From Aquirufa beregesia (GTDB lineage Bacteria > Bacteroidota > Bacteroidia > Cytophagales > Spirosomataceae): a stretch of 64,000 bases of DNA. Location of the stretch: contig NZ_SEWW01000004.1 in assembly GCF_011090385.1 (NCBI RefSeq), positions 62,001 to 126,000 of the forward strand, given 5' to 3'. The notes beneath the pieces are model-generated. The model did not search any database. It saw nothing but the letters and a program-made list of their open reading frames with translations, and was not told where the DNA came from. The stretch's first letter is position 1, and each line of letters starts with the position of its first letter. Position numbers and translations under genes: made by a program. Below are positions 42,771-52,105 of this stretch, piece by piece.

Positions 42771-43570
42771 TTTTTTCTGGATTTTGGAACAGGTAAAACC
42801 TGAATTTCGATATTTCTAAAATCGATTTCTTGACCTTCACTTTGAAGCGCTATAAATCCTTCTTTCAATAATTTTCCATCTATTTTAATGGCAAGATTAT
42901 AGCCATTGGCTACGCCTCCGCCAATTTGAGGTTGAGCATATTCCAAAACTTTTTCGCCATTGATGTAGTGACTAACTAAAGAATCTCCTAAAACGACTAG
43001 TTCAGCTTTTACCCATTGATCTCCTTCGTAGGTTTTGGAGCTGGAGTTGATGCAATGCCGTGGGTCAATTCGTCCGTTATAGAACACATCGGTTCCGGGG
43101 GAGCACATATTTCCTGTTGGTCTGGGTTTACCATCGCCTAGTCCGGCTAGGAACTGCATTTCAACCGAGATGGGCCAATCTTGTTCTTTCAGGATCGTTT
43201 TAGGATCTTGAGCATGGAACATGAGACCTGAGTTTTTCAAGGTATAATCTGGGGCATCTTTTCTCCAAATACCTGTAAAACGGTATTCCAGACGTAGTTT
43301 ATAATAGGAAAATGGTTTTTTGTAATACAAATGTCCATAGCGATTATTGAAATGGTCGTATTGGTCATACCGTACTTTAATCAATCCATCTTCCACCCGA
43401 AAAGTTTGACCATAATTATCTCCCACTTCATGATGGAAGATTTTCACGGTCCAATCTTTGATGTCTTTTCCATTAAATAGGGAGACCCATTTTTCTTTTT
43501 TGGGCTTGAAAGAAAAGGCAGTAAATGCTAGTAATACGGCAAGGAAAGCAAGAGATATTTTGGACATCAT
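42767..43570 (-). CDS. DUF1080 (3-keto-disaccharide hydrolase-type) protein
   Basis: This is a 267-residue exported protein of the DUF1080/LamG-like jelly-roll family. The opening WVSLFNGKDIKDWTVK is the family hallmark. FRVEDGLIKVRYDQYDHFNNRYGHLYYKKPFSYYKLRLEYRF and NSGLMFHAQDPKTI follow, then GLGDGKPRPTGNMCSPG and a final IALQSEGQEIDFRNIEIQVL. Some members hydrolyse 3-keto sugars formed by FAD/NAD glycoside oxidoreductases. It is co-translated with the SGNH hydrolase and lies downstream of the large haem protein gene. Start ATG at 43570, or the next codon at 43567. Confidence 0.9.
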   Translation of the reverse strand: MMSKISLAFLAVLLAFTAFSFKPKKEKWVSLFNGKDIKDWTVKIFHHEVGDNYGQTFRVEDGLIKVRYDQYDHFNNRYGHLYYKKPFSYYKLRLEYRFTGIWRKDAPDYTLKNSGLMFHAQDPKTILKEQDWPISVEMQFLAGLGDGKPRPTGNMCSPGTDVFYNGRIDPRHCINSSSKTYEGDQWVKAELVVLGDSLVSHYINGEKVLEYAQPQIGGGVANGYNLAIKIDGKLLKEGFIALQSEGQEIDFRNIEIQVLPVPKSRKK

Positions 43571-43652
43571 TATCAGTAAATAGGTAATTTGAGAGAATGT
43601 CCAAATATATCAGATTCTTGAATAAAAAATTCGATTATTTTGTTTTTGTAAC

Positions 43653-43685
43653 AGGGTTGACAGCGTTCCAAACGCTGGCAACCCT
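43653..43685. repeat. Palindromic repeat, copy 3 (inside-out form)
   Basis: Arms AGGGTTGACAGCGTT (43653-43667) and AACGCTGGCAACCCT (43671-43685) pair with one mismatch around CCA. The AACGCTG(T/G)CAA half-site is shared with the copies at 6320 and 6825, but here the loop lies at the AACGC end rather than at the GGTT end. Confidence 0.7.
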
Positions 43686-43699
43686 AGCAATTTTAAGCG

Positions 43700-46696
43700 T
43701 TAAATTCCTTTGATAAATGCCACCAAATCCGCCATATCTTGCAATTTAATATTGGCATCTAAGCCATTTGGCATGGCAGAAACTTTGGATGAAACTCTCG
43801 ATTTAATTTGGTATTTCTCAATGACCTGAACCGCACCGCCCATTTGTTTTAGGCTAAGCGAATTGTCGTTTTCCGAAGTAATGATTCCTGAAATTCTAGA
43901 ACCATCCGACATTTGTAAATCCCAATTGCCATATTTATCAGCAATGGAATTGTTGGGGTTGATAATTTCCGTAATGATGGATAGTGCATTTCTACTTTTT
44001 AAGGTAGATAAATCGGGTCCAAATGAGACCCCAGCTACACCCTTGATTTGATGACAAACGGTACAGTTTGCCTTAAATATTTCTTTGCCTTTAGCGGCAT
44101 TTCCCGCCATGTCAGCAGCAGGCAAATAATTCTGTAATACCGCTTTTCTATCCTCACTGATGGCCAGAACTTCACGAGCTAATTTGCGGATATTGGCATC
44201 ATAGGAATTCATTAACTCCACAAATTGTGGCCATTCCAAATCTGATTTTGGGATATTTTTATTGGCAATTTCCTTCAATAAGGGAATCATGTATTTTTCA
44301 TTCACAATTTGATAGCGAATCCAAGCCTTTCGAGAAGGCATTTTCATTTGTTGGTATACCTGATTAATCTGAGCCATTTCCTGCGCAGAAATCTGATTCG
44401 GCAAAGCTTTGATACTGGCCAATTGAATGGATTCACTGCTAGATGTGCGAATGAACGAAATTAATTTGCTAGTGAATGCTGGATCCTTTTGTAAGGTTAA
44501 CAAGGCCAAGGCATCCTCTTGAAATTTGGCATCTTGGCTACCTGAAAATTTGGTAAAGACTTCCTTGGCAAAAGTTTTATCAGTAGGTAAACCCACCGCT
44601 TTAAATACCCCAATGATGGCATGGCGCATGTTTGTGTTGGGAGAAATCAAAAACGATTTGGCTAAAGCATTTTTTTGATTTTCATCCAGCGTGATTTTCT
44701 TTTCTGCATAGTCCGCATAATTGGCCAAACCTTTTAATACAGCCGCTTGCCACCAATCGTTACTTACTTGGGCATCACTGGTTAAAGACAAGAAACTCAT
44801 GTCTTGCTTTTTCATTAAGGCTGCTGCCACGTAAGCAAAGAAATTTTCTTTTCCTTCAGAGGGCTTATTACCAAAATTTGTAATGGCCCCTTGTAATAAA
44901 CTTAACTCTGAACCTTTGGATGCAGCAATAGCAGCTACTCCCACCCAATGGTCATCTATATCTTGATTCAAGATGCTACTTCGTAAGGCTACAGCTTCAG
45001 GAAATGTGAAAAATGCCGAAGAGCATAGCCATTGAAATCGTACTCGAGCATCAGGGTCTTTTGCTGCTTGAATAAGAGATTTTTTTACATCTTTATTCGA
45101 CGCAAAGGCAGGTAATTTCAAGTTTCGATCCGCAATTTGTAACGCATTTTCACGCACTCCTGCGGTCTTATTGGATAAGGCATGGACGATATCTTCTGGT
45201 GTTAGTTTGCCCCAATCCGACAATAACCATAAGGCTGGAATACTGGCTTCTGCCTCTTTCTTAGCAATCGTTTCTTGCAAAGCTGGTACAACTGACACAT
45301 CTTTGCGATGGAACAATAAACGTTGGGCGGTTTTTCTAAACCAGCCATTGTCTGATTGTAATAGCTCTACGAGCTTTTCTGAAGGTTCTTTCGACAAATG
45401 AGTGTCATTCATCCAATTCATTCCCGCACTTCCCTTTTTTGTGATACGATAGATTCGACCTTTGGTCTTACCATTGTACAAAGCCCCGCTTTTATTAACC
45501 TCTTCCGACATCCATTCAGGATGTTCAATCAATTGTCGGTAATAGTCAATGACATATAAAGCTCCATCTGGGCCTACATAAAAATTGACCGGTCTAAACC
45601 AAGGGTCTTTGGAAGCTAAAAATTCTTTTTTCTCGAGTAATCTTTTACCTGTAAAAGTGGAACCTTTGGATTCAATGATATCGGCATGAACCAAATTATG
45701 TACGGGCTCACCCACAAACGTCACTTGACTAAAATCTTTGCCAAAAGCCCCTCCATCATACCAAGTGATACCACAGCTGGATGTCACCACGCCCACGTCT
45801 GTTAACAATTGGTGATTGGGGTTTTCTGAAATAGGATAGACCTCACAAGCATCTCCATGATCTGGGATTTTTTCCATAGCCTCAGGAATGACCAAATTGG
45901 GATTGGTGCTTGTGTAGCGGGCATCTAATACCTCATGGTAAAGGTGATCTGCATTATCGGTGTAAAATCGGTGACCCCAAGGGTCAAAAGTATGCCCATA
46001 TTGGGTTTCTCCAGACATGGATTCTAGTCCAAAATTATCGGGTTTAAAGCGGACATTGCGCCCATTTCCGTTTTTGGGAAGGATGTTTGCCTTAGGATTG
46101 GCTGGGTAGCGGATATCACTTCCTTTATCTCCAAAAAGATATTCATAGGCAAAGGAATTGATGGATCCAGAATGGCCTAAATAAATCCAGTTGTCTAGAC
46201 CGAATTTTGGGGAATTCATATTATGCTGCGGATTGGACAATGAAAATCCTGTTAATATCACCTCCCGCTTATCCGCTTTATTGTCGCCATTGGTATCTTC
46301 AAAATATAGAATGTTGGGAGCATCGGCTACGATGATTCCTTTTTTCCATTTCATGATTCCCATGGGTAGGGTCAAACTATCCACAAAAATTTCGGATTTA
46401 TCAGGATATCCGTCACCATTGGTATCCATCAGTTTGCGGACTTGTCCAGTTTTGCTTAAATCCAGTGGATAGCCAGGCATTTCTAAAACAAACCAGTTGC
46501 CATCTTCATCGATTTCCATGGCCACAGGATCGGCGACTAGGGGCTCAGCAGCCACCATTTCAATTTCAAAACCATCCATGAGTTGAAAATCATCGAGGGC
46601 CTTTTGATGCTCTTTGGAAAGTTTAGGATTATTTTTTTTCTCTGTCGAACAGGCAAAAATGCTGAGGCAAAGGAATACAAGTATAAAATTACGCAT
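43700..46696 (-). CDS. PVC-type haem-binding lipoprotein: dehydrogenase-like propeller, HEAT-like repeats, cytochrome c
   Basis: This is a 998-residue lipoprotein; the lipobox is at LSIFAC, about residue 16 from the ATG at 46696. Residues 30-430 form a glucose/sorbosone-dehydrogenase-like propeller (FEIEMVAAEPLVADPVAMEIDEDGNWFVLEM..., VDSLTLPMGIMKWKKGIIVAD, YVIDYYRQLIEHPEW). A HEAT-like helical region (about 450-850) follows. The end is a cytochrome c domain with CTVCHQIKGVAGVSFGPDLS near residue 878. This architecture is the 'PVC-type heme-binding CxxCH protein' of Planctomycetota and Bacteroidota. It probably oxidises a sugar outside the cell. The DUF1080 and SGNH genes lie downstream on the same strand. 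Confidence 0.9.
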   Translation of the reverse strand: MRNFILVFLCLSIFACSTEKKNNPKLSKEHQKALDDFQLMDGFEIEMVAAEPLVADPVAMEIDEDGNWFVLEMPGYPLDLSKTGQVRKLMDTNGDGYPDKSEIFVDSLTLPMGIMKWKKGIIVADAPNILYFEDTNGDNKADKREVILTGFSLSNPQHNMNSPKFGLDNWIYLGHSGSINSFAYEYLFGDKGSDIRYPANPKANILPKNGNGRNVRFKPDNFGLESMSGETQYGHTFDPWGHRFYTDNADHLYHEVLDARYTSTNPNLVIPEAMEKIPDHGDACEVYPISENPNHQLLTDVGVVTSSCGITWYDGGAFGKDFSQVTFVGEPVHNLVHADIIESKGSTFTGKRLLEKKEFLASKDPWFRPVNFYVGPDGALYVIDYYRQLIEHPEWMSEEVNKSGALYNGKTKGRIYRITKKGSAGMNWMNDTHLSKEPSEKLVELLQSDNGWFRKTAQRLLFHRKDVSVVPALQETIAKKEAEASIPALWLLSDWGKLTPEDIVHALSNKTAGVRENALQIADRNLKLPAFASNKDVKKSLIQAAKDPDARVRFQWLCSSAFFTFPEAVALRSSILNQDIDDHWVGVAAIAASKGSELSLLQGAITNFGNKPSEGKENFFAYVAAALMKKQDMSFLSLTSDAQVSNDWWQAAVLKGLANYADYAEKKITLDENQKNALAKSFLISPNTNMRHAIIGVFKAVGLPTDKTFAKEVFTKFSGSQDAKFQEDALALLTLQKDPAFTSKLISFIRTSSSESIQLASIKALPNQISAQEMAQINQVYQQMKMPSRKAWIRYQIVNEKYMIPLLKEIANKNIPKSDLEWPQFVELMNSYDANIRKLAREVLAISEDRKAVLQNYLPAADMAGNAAKGKEIFKANCTVCHQIKGVAGVSFGPDLSTLKSRNALSIITEIINPNNSIADKYGNWDLQMSDGSRISGIITSENDNSLSLKQMGGAVQVIEKYQIKSRVSSKVSAMPNGLDANIKLQDMADLVAFIKGI

Positions 46697-46957
46697 GTTG
46701 TTTGATAGGTTTAGTTCACGCAAGTTAGCGTATTTATTAAGTTTTGATGAATCTCCAAATCACTCAAAAAAGAGAATTTAGTCAATATGCTAGATTTTAT
46801 TATTAACATGTATAAATAGTTGTCTTTTAAGGGACTTTGATTGCGCTTTAGATAGGGATTTCGACAATTCACCTCGTTGATTCCCCGTTTATCCCAAAGT
46901 TGATGAAGCCATTTGACCTTTTGCTTTACTTGGCGAACAATTTTATACCCTAAACTC

Positions 46958-47707
46958 ATGAGCAAAAAATCTACTTCAAAATCTGGTGGTACCGTTGGAA
47001 TTGTTTTCCTGTTGGTAGGTATCGTATTTTTAATTCGTCAGACAGATTGGTTTCAATTGCCTGACTGGCTATTTACTTGGCCAGTTTTATTGATTGTTGT
47101 TGGACTGGTTTCTGGCATCAGTAGTTCATTTCAGAGAACGGGCTGGATCTGGCCGGTATTAGTGGGAGGAGCGTTCTTGATTGATCGAGAATTTATGGAT
47201 ATCGATATTTTTGAGTATACTTTACCTGTCGTGTTCATTATCGTTGGGATTTCTATGATTCAAAAATCGAATCGAAAGAAAGATTCATCCTGTGATACAA
47301 GAATGGGAAATTGGGGAAGTTCGTCCAATAAGGCCAACCCTAGCTTTTCTGCCCATGATGAACCCTTTATTGCCTTATCCAATGTGCTTAATTCAAGTAC
47401 CATTCAGGCGACTTGCAAAGATTTTAAAGGGGCCAATTTGACTAATATTGTGGCGGGCTTGGAATTGGATTTTAGCCAGGTGGAATTTGAGGAAGAATCC
47501 ATTAGTATTGAAATTACTCAAATCATGGGTGGGGCTACGTTTTATGTTCCAGAGCATTGGGAAATTAGACAGCATTACACAACTTTATTGGCTGGTTTTG
47601 AAGATAAAAGAAAGAGTTTAGGTAATAAAATCGAAGGAGAGAAGAAGGTTTTACACATAAATGGCTTTCAAGTTTTGTCAGGTATTCAAATCAAAGATAT
47701 CCTTTAA
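46958..47707 (+). CDS. LiaF-like membrane protein (DUF5668 + LiaF C-terminal beta domain)
   Basis: This is a 249-residue protein. The N-terminal half has about four short membrane segments with the GTVGIVFLLVGIVFLIRQ and WLFTWPVLLIVVGLVSG pattern of DUF5668. The C-terminal soluble half (about 140-249) has the LiaF/cell-wall-active-antibiotic-response beta repeats: FKGANLTNIVAGLELDFSQVEF, then ITQIMGGATFYVPEHWEI. In Firmicutes LiaF restrains the LiaRS envelope-stress system. Bacteroidota members lack that context, so a sensor role is only an inference. The start at 46958 excludes 15 upstream in-frame codons without similarity. The 261-base gap before it holds nothing I can name. Confidence 0.8.
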   Translation: MSKKSTSKSGGTVGIVFLLVGIVFLIRQTDWFQLPDWLFTWPVLLIVVGLVSGISSSFQRTGWIWPVLVGGAFLIDREFMDIDIFEYTLPVVFIIVGISMIQKSNRKKDSSCDTRMGNWGSSSNKANPSFSAHDEPFIALSNVLNSSTIQATCKDFKGANLTNIVAGLELDFSQVEFEEESISIEITQIMGGATFYVPEHWEIRQHYTTLLAGFEDKRKSLGNKIEGEKKVLHINGFQVLSGIQIKDIL

Positions 47708-47848
47708 GTATACGTTTAAAGTAATTATGGGGCAATGTGGGTAGTTGAAATTCAATTTTTGAAGACTCTTTTTTTTCAAAACTTTGGGCAAAAAGGATGA
47801 TTTTCTCATAAATAGTGTAATTTCGCTTTCCATTGAACCTATTTAACT

Positions 47849-48868
47849 ATGAAAATTTTGTATATACTAGCACTGATGGTGCTAGGTCAAGGAGCTTTCG
47901 CGCAGATTACAAGCTCAGAATTTATTTACGAGAAGGCCCCATTTCCTGAGTGCCATGCCTCAACCATTGAAGAAACTCCTACCGGTTTAGTAACCGCCTG
48001 GTTTGGGGGAACAGAAGAGCGTCATCCAGATGTAGGAATTTGGGTGAGTAGAATGGTCAATGGCAAATGGACAGCCCCTATCGAAGTGGCCAACGGTGTT
48101 CAAAATAGCACCATTCGTTATCCCCTTTGGAACCCAGTTTTATTTCAAATGCCAGCTTCTAAAGGCGGGGAGTTATTATTGTTTTACAAAGAAGGACCTA
48201 CTCCAAAAGATTGGTGGGGAATGATCAAACGTTCCAAAGATGGCGGTAAAACATGGTCTAATACCGAAAGATTACCTCTAGGCATTTTAGGACCAATTAA
48301 AAATAAACCCGTGATGTTGAAAGACGGGACATTGCTATGCCCAACTAGCTCAGAGGATAATGGTTGGCGGGTACACTTTGAAATGACCAAAGATGGAGGA
48401 CGTACTTGGACGCGTACAGAAGCTATTAACGACGGGAAAGAGTTTTCAGCGATTCAACCTAGTGTCTTATTTTTAAAAGACGGTCGACTGCAAATTCTTT
48501 GTAGAAGTAAGAATGGATATATCTTGGAGTCATATTCTTCCGATCAAGGAAAGACTTGGTCAGCTTTGAAGGCTATTTCTCTACCTAACCCTAATTCGGG
48601 TACGGATGCCGTTACCTTAAAAGATGGTCGTCAGGTATTAATTTACAATCACGTGACTAAGGAATCCCAAGAATGGGGTGGCAAACGCTCTCCACTCAAT
48701 GTGGCTATTTCGTTGGATAGTAAAACATGGAAGGAACTTGCCGTATTAGAAAATGAGCCTAAGGCAGAGTTTTCTTACCCTGCGGTGATTCAAACGAAAG
48801 ACGGTAAAATTCATATTACCTATACTTGGAAAAGAGAGAAGATTAAGCACGTTGTGATCACCTTATAA
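47849..48868 (+). CDS. Secreted BNR-repeat sialidase-like protein 1
   Basis: This is a 339-residue exported beta-propeller (signal peptide to about residue 18, AFAQ). Asp-box repeats are present: SKDGGKTW, TKDGGRTW and SSDQGKTW. HASTIEETPTGLVTAWFGGTEERHPDVGIW is the conserved start of the BNR_2 group. I see no (F/Y)RIP motif of true GH33 sialidases, so sialic acid release should not be taken for granted. It is followed one base later by a sodium:solute symporter and then by an aldolase, a set that looks like liberation, uptake and cleavage of an acidic sugar. Confidence 0.8.
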   Translation: MKILYILALMVLGQGAFAQITSSEFIYEKAPFPECHASTIEETPTGLVTAWFGGTEERHPDVGIWVSRMVNGKWTAPIEVANGVQNSTIRYPLWNPVLFQMPASKGGELLLFYKEGPTPKDWWGMIKRSKDGGKTWSNTERLPLGILGPIKNKPVMLKDGTLLCPTSSEDNGWRVHFEMTKDGGRTWTRTEAINDGKEFSAIQPSVLFLKDGRLQILCRSKNGYILESYSSDQGKTWSALKAISLPNPNSGTDAVTLKDGRQVLIYNHVTKESQEWGGKRSPLNVAISLDSKTWKELAVLENEPKAEFSYPAVIQTKDGKIHITYTWKREKIKHVVITL

Positions 48869-48869
48869 T

Positions 48870-50372
48870 ATGACTCTACCTGTTCTTGATCTTAGCATCA
48901 TCGTTGTTTATTTACTATGCATGGTGGCTATAGGTATTTATTTTTCTAGGAAAAATAATAGTTCCGAGCAATTTACCACGGCCTCGGGCCAAATTCCTGG
49001 TTGGGCATTAGGGCTGAGTTTTTATGCCACTTTTTTAAGTGCCATTACTTTTTTGGGAGACCCAGGAAAGTCTTTTGGCTCCAATTGGAACCCATTCGTT
49101 TTTAGTTTATCCATTCCGTTTGCAGCTTGGGTATCCACCAAATACTTTGTTCCGTTTTATCGAAACAGTGGAGAAGTAAGCGCCTATACGCATTTAGAAA
49201 AGCGTTTTGGAGCTTGGGCACGAACCTATGCCATGGTCTGTTTTATCATGACCCAATTGGCCAGAATGGGGACTATTTTTTATGGAATAGCCCTGACAAT
49301 CAATGCCTTAACTGGGGTGGATATGCGATTAATTATCATCGTTTCTGGTTTATGTATTATTTTTTATACCGTGTTAGGGGGTATGGAGGCAGTTATTTGG
49401 ACCGAGGTGATACAGGCTATTTTGAAAACGATGGGAGCACTGATGATTGTGGGGATTATCATTTATCAAACAGGCTTTTCTAAAGTGATTGAAGTGGGTA
49501 TTCGGGATGATAAATTTAGCTTAGGAAGTTTTAATCCTGATTTTAGTACCAGCTCCGTTTGGGTGGTTTTGTTGTATGGGTTTTTTATTAATTTGACCAA
49601 TTTTGGGATAGATCAAAATTACATACAGCGTTACCATACGGCCAAAGATGCCAAAGAAGCAGCTAAAAGCATTTGGTTATGTGTATTTTACTTCGTTCCC
49701 GTATCTTGTTTATTCTTTTTTATTGGAACTGCGCTTTATACATTTTACTTGGAAAACCCTGCCTTGATTTTAGAATTAAAGCAACAGGTTTCGGCCGAAA
49801 AAAGTATTGCCATAGATGCCTTAAAACCATCAGATTATGGTGATCGCGTATTGCCGTTTTTCATGAAAACCCAGATACCTAAAGGTTTATTGGGCTTGTT
49901 GATGGCAGCCCTGTTGTCAGCAGCTATGAGTACCATGAGTAGCGGTATGAATAGTTCGGCTACGGTATTTCTCAAGGATATATATTTACGCTATGTTCAA
50001 AAAGATGTACCTCCTGCCAAGCAATTAAAAGTCTTGCACATTGCTACCGTAATCATGGGATTATTAGGTATCACCTTCGGGATTAGCATGATTGGGGTTA
50101 AAAGTCTCTTGGATGTTTGGTGGAAACTATCGGGAATTTTCGCTGGGGGGATGCTTGGTATATTTTTGTTAGGATTCTTATCAAAGCATGTAGAGAATTT
50201 GGCGGCCAAAGTGGGTGCCATTGCTGGGGTAGTCATCATAGCCTGGATATCCTTTAAAGATAGTTTTCCCGAAGCTTATCAAAGCCCATTTGATTCTAAA
50301 ATGACCGTTGTTTTGGGCACCATTTCCATTGTATTGATTGGTCGCCTTGTTCAAAAATTGATTAGTAAATAG
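48870..50372 (+). CDS. Sodium:solute symporter (SSS family)
   Basis: This is a 500-residue inner-membrane transporter with about 13 helices. The SSS start is typical: VVYLLCMVAIGIYFSRKNNSSEQFTTASGQIPGWALGLSFYATFLSAITFLG, with the sodium-site helices later at LLMAALLSAAMSTMSSGMNSSATVFLKDIYLRY. GGMEAVIWTEVIQAILKTMGALM is also a family block. Members in sialidase/aldolase clusters import N-acetylneuraminate or related sugars; the substrate here is inferred from its neighbours. The start is one base after the BNR gene and the end five bases before the aldolase gene. Confidence 0.92.
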   Translation: MTLPVLDLSIIVVYLLCMVAIGIYFSRKNNSSEQFTTASGQIPGWALGLSFYATFLSAITFLGDPGKSFGSNWNPFVFSLSIPFAAWVSTKYFVPFYRNSGEVSAYTHLEKRFGAWARTYAMVCFIMTQLARMGTIFYGIALTINALTGVDMRLIIIVSGLCIIFYTVLGGMEAVIWTEVIQAILKTMGALMIVGIIIYQTGFSKVIEVGIRDDKFSLGSFNPDFSTSSVWVVLLYGFFINLTNFGIDQNYIQRYHTAKDAKEAAKSIWLCVFYFVPVSCLFFFIGTALYTFYLENPALILELKQQVSAEKSIAIDALKPSDYGDRVLPFFMKTQIPKGLLGLLMAALLSAAMSTMSSGMNSSATVFLKDIYLRYVQKDVPPAKQLKVLHIATVIMGLLGITFGISMIGVKSLLDVWWKLSGIFAGGMLGIFLLGFLSKHVENLAAKVGAIAGVVIIAWISFKDSFPEAYQSPFDSKMTVVLGTISIVLIGRLVQKLISK

Positions 50373-50377
50373 AAAAA

Positions 50378-51322
50378 ATGATGCAGCAGAAATTACCGAA
50401 GGGTTTTGTACCCGTGATGATAAGTACCTTCAAAGAAGATCATTCTTTGGATTTGGAAGGAATAGCCCGTTTAACAGAAATGTATATTCAAACAGGTTCA
50501 GTAGGCTTGTTTGCCAATTGTTTGTCGAGTGAAATGTATGAATTATCTCGTGCGGAACGATTAAGTTTAATAGAAACGGTGGTGAAAACCGCAGCAGGCC
50601 GAGTACCTGTAGTAGCTACGGGAACCCTAGGCGAGAGCATTGAGGAAATGGCTGATTTTTCTAAGGCGATTTATGCTTTAGGAGTAGATGCCGTGATTGT
50701 TTTGAATAACCTAATGGTGAAAGAAGAGGAGTCTGACGCTGTATTTTTACAGCATATGCACCACTTTATGGAATTGACTCCAGGAATTCCTTTTGGTATT
50801 TATGAATGTCCTGTTCCCTATAAGCGTTTGATTAGTCAAGAGGTATTAGAAGATTTATTACCCTCTGGTCGTTTAGTCTATCACAAAGATACATCCTTGG
50901 ATTTAGCTAAAGTGGCCTTGCGTATCCGTACGGCTCAAGGCTATAATTTTGGTTTATATGATGCCTACATGGGTCATGCCGTTTCTGTCTTGAAGGCAGG
51001 AGCCATGGGTTTGTCCTGTATTCAAGGGAATTACTTTCCTGAATTAATCGCTTGGTTATGTGCTAACTTTAATGCGCCAGGAAAAGAAGATCAAGTGGCT
51101 GAGGTACAGAAATTCTATATTGACAATATGGAGGTGATGCATACGGTTTATCCTACCAGTGCTAAATATGTCTTACAAAAAAGAGGCTTCCCTATTCGTT
51201 TAGCTACCCGCCGTGATGTGGGTAAGTTGACACCTAAAGAAACCTCTGCTTTGGATCAATTAATTCAAGATTATTTGAAATTACCTATGGTAAAAAGTCT
51301 GGATTTTGCCCCCTTAGTTTAA
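50378..51322 (+). CDS. DHDPS/N-acetylneuraminate lyase family aldolase
   Basis: This is a 314-residue TIM-barrel class I aldolase. The start KGFVPVMISTFKEDHSLDLEGIARLTEMYIQTG matches the DapA/NanA family. The pyruvate-binding tyrosine region is PFGIYECPVPYKRL, and the Schiff-base lysine is in GRLVYHKDTSLDL. The position after the symporter makes a lyase for a sialic-acid-like sugar more likely than a lysine-pathway enzyme, but the sequence does not decide between NanA and other lyases. It starts at 50378 or one codon later. Its stop overlaps by four bases the stop of the convergent deacetylase gene. Confidence 0.88.
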   Translation: MMQQKLPKGFVPVMISTFKEDHSLDLEGIARLTEMYIQTGSVGLFANCLSSEMYELSRAERLSLIETVVKTAAGRVPVVATGTLGESIEEMADFSKAIYALGVDAVIVLNNLMVKEEESDAVFLQHMHHFMELTPGIPFGIYECPVPYKRLISQEVLEDLLPSGRLVYHKDTSLDLAKVALRIRTAQGYNFGLYDAYMGHAVSVLKAGAMGLSCIQGNYFPELIAWLCANFNAPGKEDQVAEVQKFYIDNMEVMHTVYPTSAKYVLQKRGFPIRLATRRDVGKLTPKETSALDQLIQDYLKLPMVKSLDFAPLV

Positions 51323-52104
51323 TGCGATTGAATGTATTTGGTAACTGTTCCCATGGGAGCTATCCAAATCCCATGTGCAGGATCATTGGCATATTCCATG
51401 AGTTTTTTCAGCATACTGAGTCGGGTGGTTTGATTGCCCGACTCATTCATTTCATGGCCAGCCAATACCAGCCATTTGCCTGATTTTCTCGCTTCTTCAA
51501 TCAAGGGTAAGATTTGTTCAAAATCTTGGCCATCCATTTCTATGCCTGTCAATTGGGCAAAATTAGTATAGCTAGGATCATTGGGAGCCTCACTTTTCCA
51601 TAGGCGGCCCAACAAAAAATGTTTGGCAATTAAAGGAACATAGCTTTGTGTTTGACCCGCATTCCCAATAAAGGTTTGTCCACAGGGATAGGCAAAAACT
51701 TCGGCTTTTACTCCTAAGTTCTTTTCTATGGACTTATTACAATCCAATATATCCTTCTCCATTTTTTCTAGGCTATAATTTTCCAAGGCATTGGCCCTAG
51801 ACCAGGTAAATATACCGGTACAAGGATGTGAGGTACTGTGGTTCCCAATCTCATGTCCGTCGGCTACGGCTTTTTTCCAGCCAGCTAGATTTTTTTCCAT
51901 AGCACCCGGGTTGAGGAAGAAAGTGGCTTTTACTCCATGCTGATTGAGCAGTGGAGTTCCATGAGTCACTTGGCTACCTCTCGCATCATCAAAGCTGAGA
52001 CTAAGGGCCATTTTTTTACCTTGTGGCCAAGTAAAATTTTGCGAAAAGGAAGGAATAGCTCCTAGTAGAGCTATTCCAATGATAAAGCAATGTATTTTTT
52101 TCAT
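51319..52104 (-). CDS. Secreted polysaccharide deacetylase (NodB-like)
   Basis: This is a 261-residue exported protein (signal peptide to about residue 21, SFSQ). NodB blocks: MALSLSFDDARGSQVTHGTPLLNQHGVKATFFLNPG (motif 1, Asp-Asp), HEIGNHSTSHPC (motif 2, H-x-x-x-H), VFAYPCGQ (motif 3) and a late GHEMNESG. It would remove N- or O-acetyl groups from a sugar polymer using a metal ion. It lies one base downstream of the polytopic membrane protein gene on the same strand. Confidence 0.9.
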   Translation of the reverse strand: MKKIHCFIIGIALLGAIPSFSQNFTWPQGKKMALSLSFDDARGSQVTHGTPLLNQHGVKATFFLNPGAMEKNLAGWKKAVADGHEIGNHSTSHPCTGIFTWSRANALENYSLEKMEKDILDCNKSIEKNLGVKAEVFAYPCGQTFIGNAGQTQSYVPLIAKHFLLGRLWKSEAPNDPSYTNFAQLTGIEMDGQDFEQILPLIEEARKSGKWLVLAGHEMNESGNQTTRLSMLKKLMEYANDPAHGIWIAPMGTVTKYIQSH

Positions 52105-52105
52105 G

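Noticed and set aside
46711-46965. 84-codon reverse frame upstream of the haem lipoprotein gene
   Set aside because: It overlaps the start of the forward LiaF-like gene, has low-complexity composition and no family similarity. The 261-base gap most likely holds only promoters.
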